Of a DNA stretch of 64,000 nucleotides, positions 6,744 to 14,598 are shown piece by piece. The stretch is from Rubrobacter xylanophilus DSM 9941 (lineage in GTDB: Bacteria > Actinomycetota > Rubrobacteria > Rubrobacterales > Rubrobacteraceae). The translations under genes were made by a program, and so were the position numbers. The DNA lies in assembly GCF_000014185.1 (NCBI RefSeq), contig NC_008148.1, positions 1,778,001 to 1,842,000 of the forward strand. The letters run 5' to 3'. The notes under the pieces are model-generated. The model was not told where the DNA came from. It saw only the letters and a program-made list of their open reading frames with translations, and made no database searches. Positions within the stretch are counted from its first letter, which is position 1; the number at the start of each line of letters is the position of its first letter.

Positions 6744-7850
6744 CTACCCCCGGCCCACGCGCAGGACGGGCTTGACCGCCCCGCCCTCTTCGGCGTCGCG
6801 CGCGGCCTCGTTGATATCCCCGAGGTCGTAGAACCTCACGAGCCGGTCCAGCGGGAAGCGCCCCTGCGCGTGCAGCTTCACGAGGCGCGGGATAAACACG
6901 TCGGGCACCGAGTCGCCCTCTACTATCCCGCGTATGGTCTTTCCGGGCACCAGCACGTCGTTCATATCGAAGGCCGCCTCCGTCCCGAGACGGGCGGCCC
7001 CGATCACGCCGCAGGTCCCCAGCGGTCCCAGGGCGTCGATCGCCTGGCGCAGCACGGCGGGCACCGCCGTGGTCTCCAGGGAGAAGTCCGCGCCGCCGCC
7101 CGTTATCTCCTTCACGGCCTTCACGGCGTCCGTCTCGGCCCCGTTCAGCGCGTGCGTGGCGCCGAGCTCGCGGGCCAGCTCCAGCCGCCCCGGCCTCACG
7201 TCCACCCCGACGATCGTGGTGCAGCCGGCGATCCTGGCGGCCATGATCGCGCTCAGCCCCACCGCGCCCGTGCCGAAGACCACGATGCTGGAGCCCGCCT
7301 CCGGATGGAGGGTGTTCAGCACCGCGCCCGCGCCGGTCTGGACGCCGCACCCCAAGGGGCCCAGGATCTCCAGCGGCGCGTCACCCGGTACCTTCACCAC
7401 GTTGCGCTCCGTGGCCAGGGCGTGGGTGGCGAAGGAGGACTGCCCGAAGAAGTGCCCGTGCACGGAGGCCCCATCGGCGCTGATGGGGCTCGAGCCGTCC
7501 AGACGCGCGCCGCCGAAGTTGAGGGCGAAGAAGTTCAGGCAGTAGGAGGGCTTGCCCCGCAGGCAGGTGGCGCACTTGCCGCAGGAGGCGAAGGTGAGCA
7601 CCACCCGGTCCCCGGGCTCCACCTTGGTAACGCCCTCGCCGACCTCCTCCACGACCCCTGCGCCCTCGTGGCCGAGGACGCAGGGGAGGGGCACCGGGTA
7701 CCACTGGTCGCGGCAGATCAGGTCCGTGTGGCACATCCCGGTGGCCACTACGCGCACGAGCACCTCCCCGGCGCGCGGCCCCTCGAGCTCCAGCTCCTCC
7801 ACGGAGAAAGGACGTTCCTTCTCGCGGGCAACGGCCGCCGTGATCCTCAT
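6744..7850 (-). CDS. Zinc-dependent alcohol dehydrogenase (aryl-alcohol type)
   Basis: A 368-residue medium-chain dehydrogenase. Catalytic zinc ligands are in GMCHTDLI and LGHEGAG; the structural zinc site is the four-cysteine lobe CGKCATCLRGKPSYC. The Rossmann motif is GTGAVGLSAIMAA, followed by VGVDVRPGRLELA, whose aspartate favours NAD. The overall pattern resembles benzyl/aryl-alcohol dehydrogenases that feed aldehydes to the neighbouring aldehyde dehydrogenase. It lies 16 bases after the CoA ligase and 3 bases before the amidohydrolase. Together with the ALDH and ligase it would take an aryl alcohol through the aldehyde and acid to the CoA ester. Confidence 0.9.
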   Translation of the reverse strand: MRITAAVAREKERPFSVEELELEGPRAGEVLVRVVATGMCHTDLICRDQWYPVPLPCVLGHEGAGVVEEVGEGVTKVEPGDRVVLTFASCGKCATCLRGKPSYCLNFFALNFGGARLDGSSPISADGASVHGHFFGQSSFATHALATERNVVKVPGDAPLEILGPLGCGVQTGAGAVLNTLHPEAGSSIVVFGTGAVGLSAIMAARIAGCTTIVGVDVRPGRLELARELGATHALNGAETDAVKAVKEITGGGADFSLETTAVPAVLRQAIDALGPLGTCGVIGAARLGTEAAFDMNDVLVPGKTIRGIVEGDSVPDVFIPRLVKLHAQGRFPLDRLVRFYDLGDINEAARDAEEGGAVKPVLRVGRG

Positions 7851-7866
7851 CCCCCTCCCCTCCTCT

Positions 7867-9450
7867 CTAGACCAGCTCGTCCTCCTGCCTGGGCACCCGG
7901 ACCTCGGGCTCGGGCTGGCGCAGCTTGAAGCGCTGTATCTTGCCGGTCACCGTCTTCGGGAGCTCCTCGACGAACTCCACCAGGTGCGGGTACTGGTAGC
8001 GCTTCAGGCGCTCCTTGCACCAGCCTTGCAGGTCAGAGATCAAATCCTCCGAGGGCGCCTGCCCCTCGCGGAGCACGACGTAGGCCTTTATCCTGGTGAG
8101 CCCGCCGACCGGCACCCCCACCGCCGCGGCCTCCATCACCGCCGGGTGCTCGCCCAGGGTGTTCTCCACCTCCACCGGGGAGACCCACAGGCCGCCCACC
8201 TTGATCATGTCGTCCGCCCGGCCCTCGTACCAGAAGAAGCCGTCCTCGTCCTGCCGGTACCAGTCCCCGGCGAACAGCCACTCGCCGCGCATGGTCTTCT
8301 TGGTCTTCTCGTGGTTGCGCCAGTAGTAGGCCGCGGCCGAGTCGCCCTTGACGTACAGGAAGCCGGGCTTCCCCCGCTCGACGGGCCGCTCGTTCTCGTC
8401 CAGCAGCTTCGCCTCGTAGCCGGGCACCGGGGTCCCGCTGGAGCCGGGCTTGACCCTCTCGGGGGTGTTGGAGATAAAGATGTGCAGCATCTCCGTGGAG
8501 CCGATGCCGTCCAGGATCACCGACCCGAACGTCTCCTTCCACCGGCGCCAGATGGAGGCGGGGAGCGCCTCCGCCGCCGAGACGCACAGCCGGACGGAGG
8601 AGAGGTCGTGCTCCCCGGCGCCGGGGTGGTTGAGGATCGCGTTGTACAGCGTCGGGACCGAGAAGAAGAGCGTCGGCCGGTAGCGCTCGATGGTCTCCAG
8701 GATCGCCTGCGGCACCGGCTTTCCGGGGTAGAGCACCGTGGAGGCCCCGGCCCAGTAGGGGAAGGAGATGTTGTTCCCGAGCCCGTAGGCGTGGAAGAGC
8801 TTGGAGGCCGAGAAGGTCACGTCCTCCTCCGTGATCCCCAGCACCTCCCTGGCGTAGGTCTCGCAGGTGTAGATGATGTCGTGGTGCAGGTGGACGGCCC
8901 CCTTGGGTTTGCCCGTGGAGCCGGAGCTGTAGAGCCAGAAGGCCGGGTCGTCCCTGTGGGTCCTCGCCGGGGAGAGCTCGTCCTCCCCGCCCCCGAGCAG
9001 CTCCTCGAAGGAGGGCCCGTCACCCTCCCCGCCGCCCACCGGCACGACCAGCGGGCGCTCCTCGACCCCCTCGAGCCCCTCCGCCACCTTCTCCAGGTGC
9101 ATCAGGTCGGCCACGACGACCCGCGCCCGGCTGTCCTCGACGAAGAAGCGGTAGTCCTCGGCCTTGAGCAGGGTGTTCACCGGGATGGGCACCGCGCCGA
9201 CGCGCATCGCGCCGAAGAACGCCACCGGGAAGGCTGGGGTGTCGTTGAGGACCAGCAGCACCCGGTCCTCCTGCCGCACGCCGAGCTCCCGCAGACCGTG
9301 CCCGAAGCGGCTTACGCGGCGGGCGAGCTCGCCGTAGGTCACCTCCTCGTCGCCGCAGCGGATCGCCACCTTCCCCGACCGCCCGGCCTCCAGGTTCCGG
9401 TCGAGCAGGACGCTCGCGTTGTACCACTCGGGTATCTCTATCATCGCCAT
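7867..9450 (-). CDS. Benzoate-CoA ligase family acyl-CoA synthetase
   Basis: A 527-residue ANL adenylating enzyme. The phosphate loop is YSSGSTGKPKGAVH; the acceptor region VILDGIGSTEMLHIFIS is typical of benzoate/4-hydroxybenzoate-CoA ligases; the hinge is GRADDMIKVGGLWVSP, and the catalytic lysine is in TVTGKIQRFKLR. It should activate an aromatic acid to its CoA ester with ATP. No PaaK-type phenylacetate-CoA ligase is present in the window, so this gene is the obvious supplier of substrate to the PaaABC oxygenase. The start ATG at 9450 overlaps the TGA of the upstream ALDH by one base (TGATG). Confidence 0.92.
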   Translation of the reverse strand: MAMIEIPEWYNASVLLDRNLEAGRSGKVAIRCGDEEVTYGELARRVSRFGHGLRELGVRQEDRVLLVLNDTPAFPVAFFGAMRVGAVPIPVNTLLKAEDYRFFVEDSRARVVVADLMHLEKVAEGLEGVEERPLVVPVGGGEGDGPSFEELLGGGEDELSPARTHRDDPAFWLYSSGSTGKPKGAVHLHHDIIYTCETYAREVLGITEEDVTFSASKLFHAYGLGNNISFPYWAGASTVLYPGKPVPQAILETIERYRPTLFFSVPTLYNAILNHPGAGEHDLSSVRLCVSAAEALPASIWRRWKETFGSVILDGIGSTEMLHIFISNTPERVKPGSSGTPVPGYEAKLLDENERPVERGKPGFLYVKGDSAAAYYWRNHEKTKKTMRGEWLFAGDWYRQDEDGFFWYEGRADDMIKVGGLWVSPVEVENTLGEHPAVMEAAAVGVPVGGLTRIKAYVVLREGQAPSEDLISDLQGWCKERLKRYQYPHLVEFVEELPKTVTGKIQRFKLRQPEPEVRVPRQEDELV

Positions 9451-10895
9451 CACCCCTGGTAAGCGCGCCTCACCACCACAGACTTCGTCTCGGTGTAGTA
9501 CTCGATGGCCTCCATGCCGTGTTCCTTGCCGTAGCCCGACTGCTTCCAGCCACCGAAGGGCAGCTCGTCGTAGATGACCTGGGGCGAGTTGATCCAGGTG
9601 TAGCCCGCCTCGATGCGCTCGGCCGCCTCGGTGGCCCGGTCGAGGTCCGCCGTCCAGACGGAGGAGCCGAGCCCGTAGATGGAGCCGTTGGCCCGCTCTA
9701 TGGCCTCCTCGAGATCCCCCACCCGCCAGATGGGCAGCGCGGGCCCGAAGACCTCCTCGGTGGCCACCCGGGACTCGTGGGAGGGCTCCAGCAGAAGCGT
9801 CGGCTCGTAGAAGTTGCCCCGCTCGAAGACCTCGCCCTCCGGCCGCCTCCCCCCGGCGAGCACCCGGGCCCCGGACTCGACGGCGTCCCTCACCTGCCCC
9901 TCCAGCAGCTCCCGCCCCTCCGGGGTGTGCAGCGGCCCGATGATGGTGCCCTCGGCCCGGCCCGGGCCGACCCTGAGCCGCTTGGCCTTGCCCACGAGCT
10001 TCTCCACGAACTCCTCGGCCACGCTCTCGAAGACGTAGAGCCGCTTCACCGCCAGGCAGGCCTGGCCGCAGTTGAAGAACCTCCCCACGCTGGCCGCGCT
10101 CGCCGCCCGGTCGAGGTCCGCGTCGTCGCAGACGATCATGGGGTCGGAGCCGCCGAGCTCGAGGGTGACCCGCTTGAGATCCCCCGCCGCGAGCGCGGCG
10201 AGCTTCTTGCCGACCGGCGTGGAGCCGGTGAAGGCCACCTTGCGAACCGAAGGGTGGCCGGCCAGCGCCTGCCCGGTGGTCGGCCCGTCGCCGGTGACCA
10301 CGTTGAACACCCCGGCCGGAAGCCCGGCCCCGTGCATGATCTCCGCGATCCTGAGCGTCGTGAGCGGGGTGGTCTCCGCGGGCTTGGCCACCACCACGTT
10401 GCCGGCCACGAGCGCGGGACCGAGCTTGTTGGCCAGCAGCGTGGTCGGGAAGTTCCACGGCACGATGGCCCCCACCACGCCCACCGGACGCCGCAGGATA
10501 AGCCCGTAGGCCCCCTCGTCGAGGTCCGGCACGTACCCGCCCCGGATGTTCTTGGCGAGCCCCGCGTAGTGCTCCAGCGTGTGGACGAAGCGCCGGATCT
10601 CCAACCGCGCCTCCCGCAGCGGCTTGCCCTGCTCGGCGGTGAGCAGCCCCGCCAGCTCGTCCCGGGCGCCGAGCACCGCCTCCGCGGCTCTCGCCAGCAG
10701 CTCCCCGCGCCTGGAGGCCGGCGTGCCGCTCCAGCCCGGAAACGCCCCGGCCGCGCCGCGGACCGCCGCATCCACCTCCGCCTCCCCGCAGACCGGCACG
10801 CTGTCCACCTCCTCCCCGGTCGCCGGGTCCACCACCGGAAGCCGATCAAGCCCGGAAAGCGTCAGGTACTCTCCACCGACAAACGGCTCAGCCAT
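9450..10895 (-). CDS. NAD(P)-dependent aldehyde dehydrogenase (second of two)
   Basis: A 481-residue ALDH, clearly related to that at 1196-2641 (same length, same motif order). Catalytic cysteine in FFNCGQACLAVKRLYV, glutamate in VTLELGGSDPMIV, cofactor stretch VPWNFPTTLLANKLGPAL. It is the first gene of the operon ALDH - CoA ligase - alcohol dehydrogenase - amidohydrolase, all minus strand with gaps of 0-16 bases. Its promoter is at 10996-11025. The placement argues for oxidation of the aryl aldehyde made by the alcohol dehydrogenase, giving the acid for the ligase. The first ALDH may instead work after ring cleavage; this division is inference. Confidence 0.92.
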   Translation of the reverse strand: MAEPFVGGEYLTLSGLDRLPVVDPATGEEVDSVPVCGEAEVDAAVRGAAGAFPGWSGTPASRRGELLARAAEAVLGARDELAGLLTAEQGKPLREARLEIRRFVHTLEHYAGLAKNIRGGYVPDLDEGAYGLILRRPVGVVGAIVPWNFPTTLLANKLGPALVAGNVVVAKPAETTPLTTLRIAEIMHGAGLPAGVFNVVTGDGPTTGQALAGHPSVRKVAFTGSTPVGKKLAALAAGDLKRVTLELGGSDPMIVCDDADLDRAASAASVGRFFNCGQACLAVKRLYVFESVAEEFVEKLVGKAKRLRVGPGRAEGTIIGPLHTPEGRELLEGQVRDAVESGARVLAGGRRPEGEVFERGNFYEPTLLLEPSHESRVATEEVFGPALPIWRVGDLEEAIERANGSIYGLGSSVWTADLDRATEAAERIEAGYTWINSPQVIYDELPFGGWKQSGYGKEHGMEAIEYYTETKSVVVRRAYQG

Positions 10896-10995
10896 GCAAG
10901 ATCCCTCCCATACTCCCGTCCGATGACCGCATCAAAACCCGCCAGATCCCCAAGAGAACTCACCCCTTGCCTCTCCTGAATGTTACACGAGGATC

Positions 10996-11025
10996 AGTCT
11001 AACCAACCGGTCAGACACCTGTCAA
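10996..11025 (-). promoter_or_regulatory. Promoter and operator-like site upstream of the ALDH-ligase operon
   Basis: On the minus strand TTGACA (11020-11025) precedes TAGACT (10996-11001) with an 18-base spacer. The spacer holds CTGACCGG (11007-11014 on the opposite reading as CCGGTCAG), the same half-site as in the paaA promoter at 5841-5848 and at nearly the same distance from the minus 35 box. The promoter lies just after the stop of the 3-hydroxyacyl-CoA dehydrogenase gene at 11034. Shared control of the upper and lower pathway operons is inferred. Confidence 0.55.
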
Positions 11026-11033
11026 CCGAACGT

Positions 11034-12167
11034 TCAGCCAGCGGCGCGGTCTCTGAGGGCCGGGGCGGCGAGGTAGGCTTCGCCGCGGAGCCTGTGGAGG
11101 GAGTCGAGGGTGTCGAGGATCTGCCGGGCGCCGAGCTCCTCGGCCCAGGCGAAGGGGCCTTTGGGGTAGTTGGCGCCGAGCTGCATCGCCCGGTCGATAT
11201 CCCCGGCGGAGGCCACACCCTCCTCGAGGGCGAAGAAGGCCTCGTTCACGACGCAAGAGATGACGCGCAGGGCTATCTCGGGCGAGGGCCGGGCGTCCTC
11301 TTCCTGCTGCGCCCGGCCGTTTGGGCCGTAGGCGTAGAAACCGCGGCCGGTCTTTCTGCCGAGCAGGCCGGCCTCGAACATCGAGCGCTGCAGGTGCGAG
11401 GGCCGGAAGCGCGGGTGGCAGTAGTAGCGCCTGAAGAGCGACTCCGAGACGGCCAGGTTGACGTCCTGGCCGATCAGGTCGGCGAGCTCCAGCGGCCCCA
11501 TCCTGAAGCCCCTCTCGCGCAGGGAGGCGTCTATGCGGGCGGGGCTCTCGCCGGTCTCGGCGAGCCGCAGGGCCTCCAGGTAGAAGGGCCGGGCGACCCG
11601 GTTGACGATGAACCCGGGGGTGTCGGAGACGCGCACCGGGGTCTTGCCCATGCGGCGGGCCGCCTCCTCCGCCCGCGCCAGGGCCTCCTCCCCGCTCCGG
11701 GGCCCCCGCACGACCTCCACCAGCCGCATCACGGGCGCGGGGTTGAAGAAGTGCATCCCCACCACCCGCTCCGGCCGGCGGGTGGTGGCGGAGATCTCGG
11801 CGACCGAGAGCGAGGAGGTGTTGGTGGCGAGCACCGCCTCCTCCCCCACCACCCGCTCCAGGGTCCGGAAGACCTCCCGCTTGACCCCGATGTCCTCCAC
11901 CACCGCCTCTATGACCAGCGAGGCCCCCGCGCAAGACTCCAGCGAGGTAAACGTCGAGATGCGGCCCAGGACCCCATCCCTCTCCTCCGAGGAGATCCTG
12001 CCGCGCTCCACCCGCCGCTCCAGGTTCGCCCGGACCGAACGCATCCCCCGCTCTAGCGCCTCCTCCGAAACGTCCACCAGCGCCACCTCAAACCCACAGG
12101 CCGCCGCGCTCTGCGCGATGCCCGACCCCATCGTCCCGGCCCCGACAACGGCCACCCTCTCCGCCAT
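11034..12167 (-). CDS. 3-hydroxyacyl-CoA dehydrogenase (PaaH-like)
   Basis: A 377-residue NAD-dependent dehydrogenase. The N-terminal Rossmann motif is VVGAGTMGSGIAQSAA; the catalytic region NTSSLSV and HFFNPAPVMRLVEVV is intact. Two C-terminal 3HCDH domains follow: one with DLIGQDVNLAVSESLF and GLLGRKTGRGFYAYGP, and a second with RVISCVVNEAFFALEEGVA and MQLGANYPKGPFAWAEELG, as in PaaH and long HBDH proteins. The ATG at 12167 has GGGGAGG upstream. It is divergent from the enoyl-CoA hydratase at 12258, which would supply its substrate. The reaction is oxidation of a 3-hydroxyacyl-CoA to the 3-keto form. Confidence 0.92.
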   Translation of the reverse strand: MAERVAVVGAGTMGSGIAQSAAACGFEVALVDVSEEALERGMRSVRANLERRVERGRISSEERDGVLGRISTFTSLESCAGASLVIEAVVEDIGVKREVFRTLERVVGEEAVLATNTSSLSVAEISATTRRPERVVGMHFFNPAPVMRLVEVVRGPRSGEEALARAEEAARRMGKTPVRVSDTPGFIVNRVARPFYLEALRLAETGESPARIDASLRERGFRMGPLELADLIGQDVNLAVSESLFRRYYCHPRFRPSHLQRSMFEAGLLGRKTGRGFYAYGPNGRAQQEEDARPSPEIALRVISCVVNEAFFALEEGVASAGDIDRAMQLGANYPKGPFAWAEELGARQILDTLDSLHRLRGEAYLAAPALRDRAAG

Positions 12168-12194
12168 ACGACCTCCCCACCGCTCCTGTTTGTA

Positions 12195-12223
12195 CGGACA
12201 GTCAGTTTCTGAGGCATTATACT
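12195..12223 (+). promoter_or_regulatory. Promoter region of the enoyl-CoA hydratase with operator-like half-site
   Basis: On the plus strand a TATACT minus 10 box (12218-12223) lies 17 bases after CGGACA (12195-12200), a weak minus 35. The decamer CGGACAGTCA (12195-12204) is identical to one in the paaA promoter (5846-5855). The site sits between two divergent beta-oxidation genes and could control both. Only one half-site is conserved, so the assignment is weaker than at paaA. Confidence 0.45.
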
Positions 12224-12257
12224 GCGGCAGGGAGGCCTTACGGAAGAGAGGAGAGCC

Positions 12258-13061
12258 GTGGAACGGGACTTCGGGCATCTGGAGGTATCCGTCGAGGGCC
12301 GGGTGGCGGTGGCCCGGCTGAACCGGCCGGAGCGGTACAACGCCATCGGGGTTCGGCTGGCGGAGGAGCTCAACCGGTTCGTGGAGGGCGTGGAGGGGGC
12401 TGACGTGCGGGCGGTGATCCTGACGGGCGCCGGGGAGCGGGCCTTCTGCTCGGGGGTGGACCTCAAGGAGCGCCGCGAGATGAGCCTGGAGGAGCGCTGG
12501 GAGCACAACCGGGCGGTCAACGGGTTCGTCTCCCGGCTGGCGCGGCTGCAGGTGCCCACCATAGCGGCCATAAACGGTCTCGCGCTGGGCGGGGGCTTCG
12601 AGATGACGCTCGGGTGCGACTTCAGGATCGCCGCCGAGCACGCCGAGTTCGCGCTGCCGGAGGTGGGGCTCGGGATCATACCGGGCGCGGGGGGGACCCA
12701 GCGCCTCCCGCGGCTGGTGGGCCCCTCGCGGGCGAAGGAGCTCATCCTCACCGCCCGCCGCATAGACGCCCGGCGGGCGCTGGAGATGGGCATCCTCAAC
12801 GCGGTCGTCCCCGCCGGGAGGCTCATGGAGGAGGCGCGGTCGCTGGCCGAGGAGGCGGCGGCCAACAGCCCCCTCGCGGTGGCCTACGCCAAGGCCGCCG
12901 TGGACGTGGCCATGGAGACCCCCCTCGAGCAGGGCCTGCGCTTCGAGACGGCCGCCATCCGCACCACGCTGGACTCCGAGGACTACAGGGAGGGGCTCGC
13001 CGCCTTCGCCGAGCGCCGGAGGCCGGAGTTCCCGCCGCTCAAAGCAAGGAGGATCACCTGA
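12258..13061 (+). CDS. Enoyl-CoA hydratase
   Basis: A 267-residue crotonase. The oxyanion segment is NGLALGGGFEMTLGCD and the second glutamate is in ALPEVGLGIIPGAGGTQRL, so both catalytic glutamates of hydratases are kept. SGVDLKERREM and EGLAAFAERRRPEFPPL complete the family pattern. The GTG at 12258 is preceded by a purine-rich GGAAGAGAGGAGA sequence. It is transcribed away from the 3-hydroxyacyl-CoA dehydrogenase at 12167, a natural functional partner. It is not closely similar to the crotonase at 400-1176, so the two probably act on different intermediates. Confidence 0.9.
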   Translation: MERDFGHLEVSVEGRVAVARLNRPERYNAIGVRLAEELNRFVEGVEGADVRAVILTGAGERAFCSGVDLKERREMSLEERWEHNRAVNGFVSRLARLQVPTIAAINGLALGGGFEMTLGCDFRIAAEHAEFALPEVGLGIIPGAGGTQRLPRLVGPSRAKELILTARRIDARRALEMGILNAVVPAGRLMEEARSLAEEAAANSPLAVAYAKAAVDVAMETPLEQGLRFETAAIRTTLDSEDYREGLAAFAERRRPEFPPLKARRIT

Positions 13062-13104
13062 GGCGAGCACGCCCGCCGCTCCTCGGCTATCCTTTGCCGC
13101 GCGG

Positions 13105-13368
13105 ATGGGCGCACGGGACGGGCACAGAGGCCGGAGATACAGGAGCGGGTGCCTGGGCGTGCTGGTCGAGCTCGCCTTCTGGGTGTGCTCGACGGCCCTG
13201 ATCTCCGTGGGGGCCTTCCTGCTGCTCTTCGGCCTTCTGCGCGCCGACCCGCCCCCGGAGCCGGAGACCGTCGCGGCCATCCTCGCCGCTCCGGTCGGGG
13301 CCTACGCCTTTCTCCGCGTCGGAAGAAGCATCCTGCGCGACCTGCGCGGCGGCGGAAGGACAGGCTAG
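13105..13368 (+). CDS. Small membrane protein of unknown function
   Basis: An 87-residue protein with two hydrophobic segments: LVELAFWVCSTALISVGAFLL (about residues 20-45) and a weaker second one near TVAAILAAPVGAYAFL. The N-terminus is basic (MGARDGHRGRRYRSG), suggesting a cytoplasmic start. No family was recognised. The stop at 13366-13368 is nine bases before the GTG of the MFS transporter, so the two are probably co-transcribed. Codon use is like that of the neighbours (G/C in third positions), which supports a real gene. Confidence 0.5.
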   Translation: MGARDGHRGRRYRSGCLGVLVELAFWVCSTALISVGAFLLLFGLLRADPPPEPETVAAILAAPVGAYAFLRVGRSILRDLRGGGRTG

Positions 13369-13376
13369 CTCCCCGG

Positions 13377-14540
13377 GTGAGCCGGACGGGAGAACGGACC
13401 TTCGGGGGATCCCTCCTCACCCGCCCCCTGCTCCTGCTCACCTTCGCGGCCTTCGCCTCGCTCTTCGGCTTCCAGCTCCTCCTCTCCGTGGTGCCGCTCT
13501 ACGCCGAGCGGGCCGGCGGCGGGAGCGCCGGGGCGGGGCTCGCCACGGCCGCCTTCATGCTCTCCACCGTCCTCACCCAGACCCAGATGCCCCGCATCCT
13601 GAGCCGCTTCGGGTACCGGGCCTCCCTCGCGGGAGGGCTCCTGCTGCTCGGACCGCCCGCCGTCCTGTACGGCCCGTCGCAGAGCCTGCCGGCCATCCTG
13701 GCGCTCACCCTGCTGCGGGGCGTCGGCTTCGGCGTGGTCACCGTGATCTTCGCCGCCCTCGTCGTGGAGCTGGCCCCGCCGGGCCGCCACGGCGAGGCGC
13801 TCGGCCTGCTCGGGATAGCCCTCACCCTGCCGACCATCTTCTGCAACTCGCTCGGCCTCTGGCTGGCAGGGAAGGAAGGCTACTGGCCGGTCTTCCTCCT
13901 CGGGGCCGCCGCGCCGGCCCTCGGCCTGGTCTCCCTCCCCGGCCTCCCGCGCGTGGACCCCGCTAAGGAGCAGGAGCCCGCCGGCTTCCTCTCCGGGCTG
14001 CGCCGCGGCCCCCTGCTGCGCATCCTGCTGCTGTTCTCGGCCGTTACCCTCGCCTCCGGGGTGGTGGTCACCTTCCTCCCCCTCGCCCGTCCCGGCACCG
14101 GCCCCTTCTCCGCCGCGGGAGCCCTCCTCGCCGTCGGGCTGGCCTCCACCGCGGGCCGGTGGTGGGCCGGCCGCTTCGGCGACCGCCGCGACCCGGCGCT
14201 CCTGCTCGCCCCCGGGCTCGCCCTGTGCGCCGCCGGGGTCGCGGCCCTCCCCGGCCCCGGTCCCCTCCTGCTCGCCGGCGCGCTCGCCTTCGGCGCCGGC
14301 TTCGGCCTGCTCCAGAACGCCACCCTCATGGTCGTCATGCAACGCGTCCGGCGCGGCGAGCGCGGGCTCGGCAGCACCCTCTGGAACGCCGCCTTCGACG
14401 CCGGCACCGGCCTCGGGGCGCTCTGCTTCGGCCTGGTCTTCTCCTCCCTGGGCTTCTCCGGCTCCTTCTACCTCTGCGCCGCCCTCGTCGCCTCCGCCCT
14501 CTGCCTGGTCTGCCTGGACCGTCGCAAAACGCATTCGTAA
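13377..14540 (+). CDS. Major facilitator superfamily transporter
   Basis: A 387-residue, 12-TM-type MFS protein. The first helix is LLLLTFAAFASLFGFQLLL; MFS signatures are visible at MPRILSRFGYRASLAGGLLLL (loop 2-3) and STAGRWWAGRFGDRRDPALLL (loop 8-9). It resembles drug/metabolite efflux carriers of the arabinose-efflux type. The GTG at 13377 was selected since it follows the stop of the small membrane gene closely and leaves the first hydrophobic helix near the N-terminus; its ribosome-binding site is weak. Substrate unknown. Confidence 0.85.
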   Translation: MSRTGERTFGGSLLTRPLLLLTFAAFASLFGFQLLLSVVPLYAERAGGGSAGAGLATAAFMLSTVLTQTQMPRILSRFGYRASLAGGLLLLGPPAVLYGPSQSLPAILALTLLRGVGFGVVTVIFAALVVELAPPGRHGEALGLLGIALTLPTIFCNSLGLWLAGKEGYWPVFLLGAAAPALGLVSLPGLPRVDPAKEQEPAGFLSGLRRGPLLRILLLFSAVTLASGVVVTFLPLARPGTGPFSAAGALLAVGLASTAGRWWAGRFGDRRDPALLLAPGLALCAAGVAALPGPGPLLLAGALAFGAGFGLLQNATLMVVMQRVRRGERGLGSTLWNAAFDAGTGLGALCFGLVFSSLGFSGSFYLCAALVASALCLVCLDRRKTHS

Positions 14541-14563
14541 AGCCAAATATTTTGTTGTATAGT
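14534..14563 (+). promoter_or_regulatory. Possible promoter of the flavoprotein gene
   Basis: An AT-rich island in very GC-rich DNA. TATAGT (14558-14563) could be a minus 10 box and TTCGTA (14534-14539) a poor minus 35 box 18 bases upstream. CCAAATATTTTG (14543-14554) is a near-palindrome (5 of 6 pairs) that shares the CCAAAT arm with the merA operator at 16564-16581, so the same ArsR-type regulator might bind here weakly. Confidence 0.35.
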
Positions 14564-14598
14564 CGGGCGGCCGGCGGCTAGGAACGAAGGAGGCCCTC

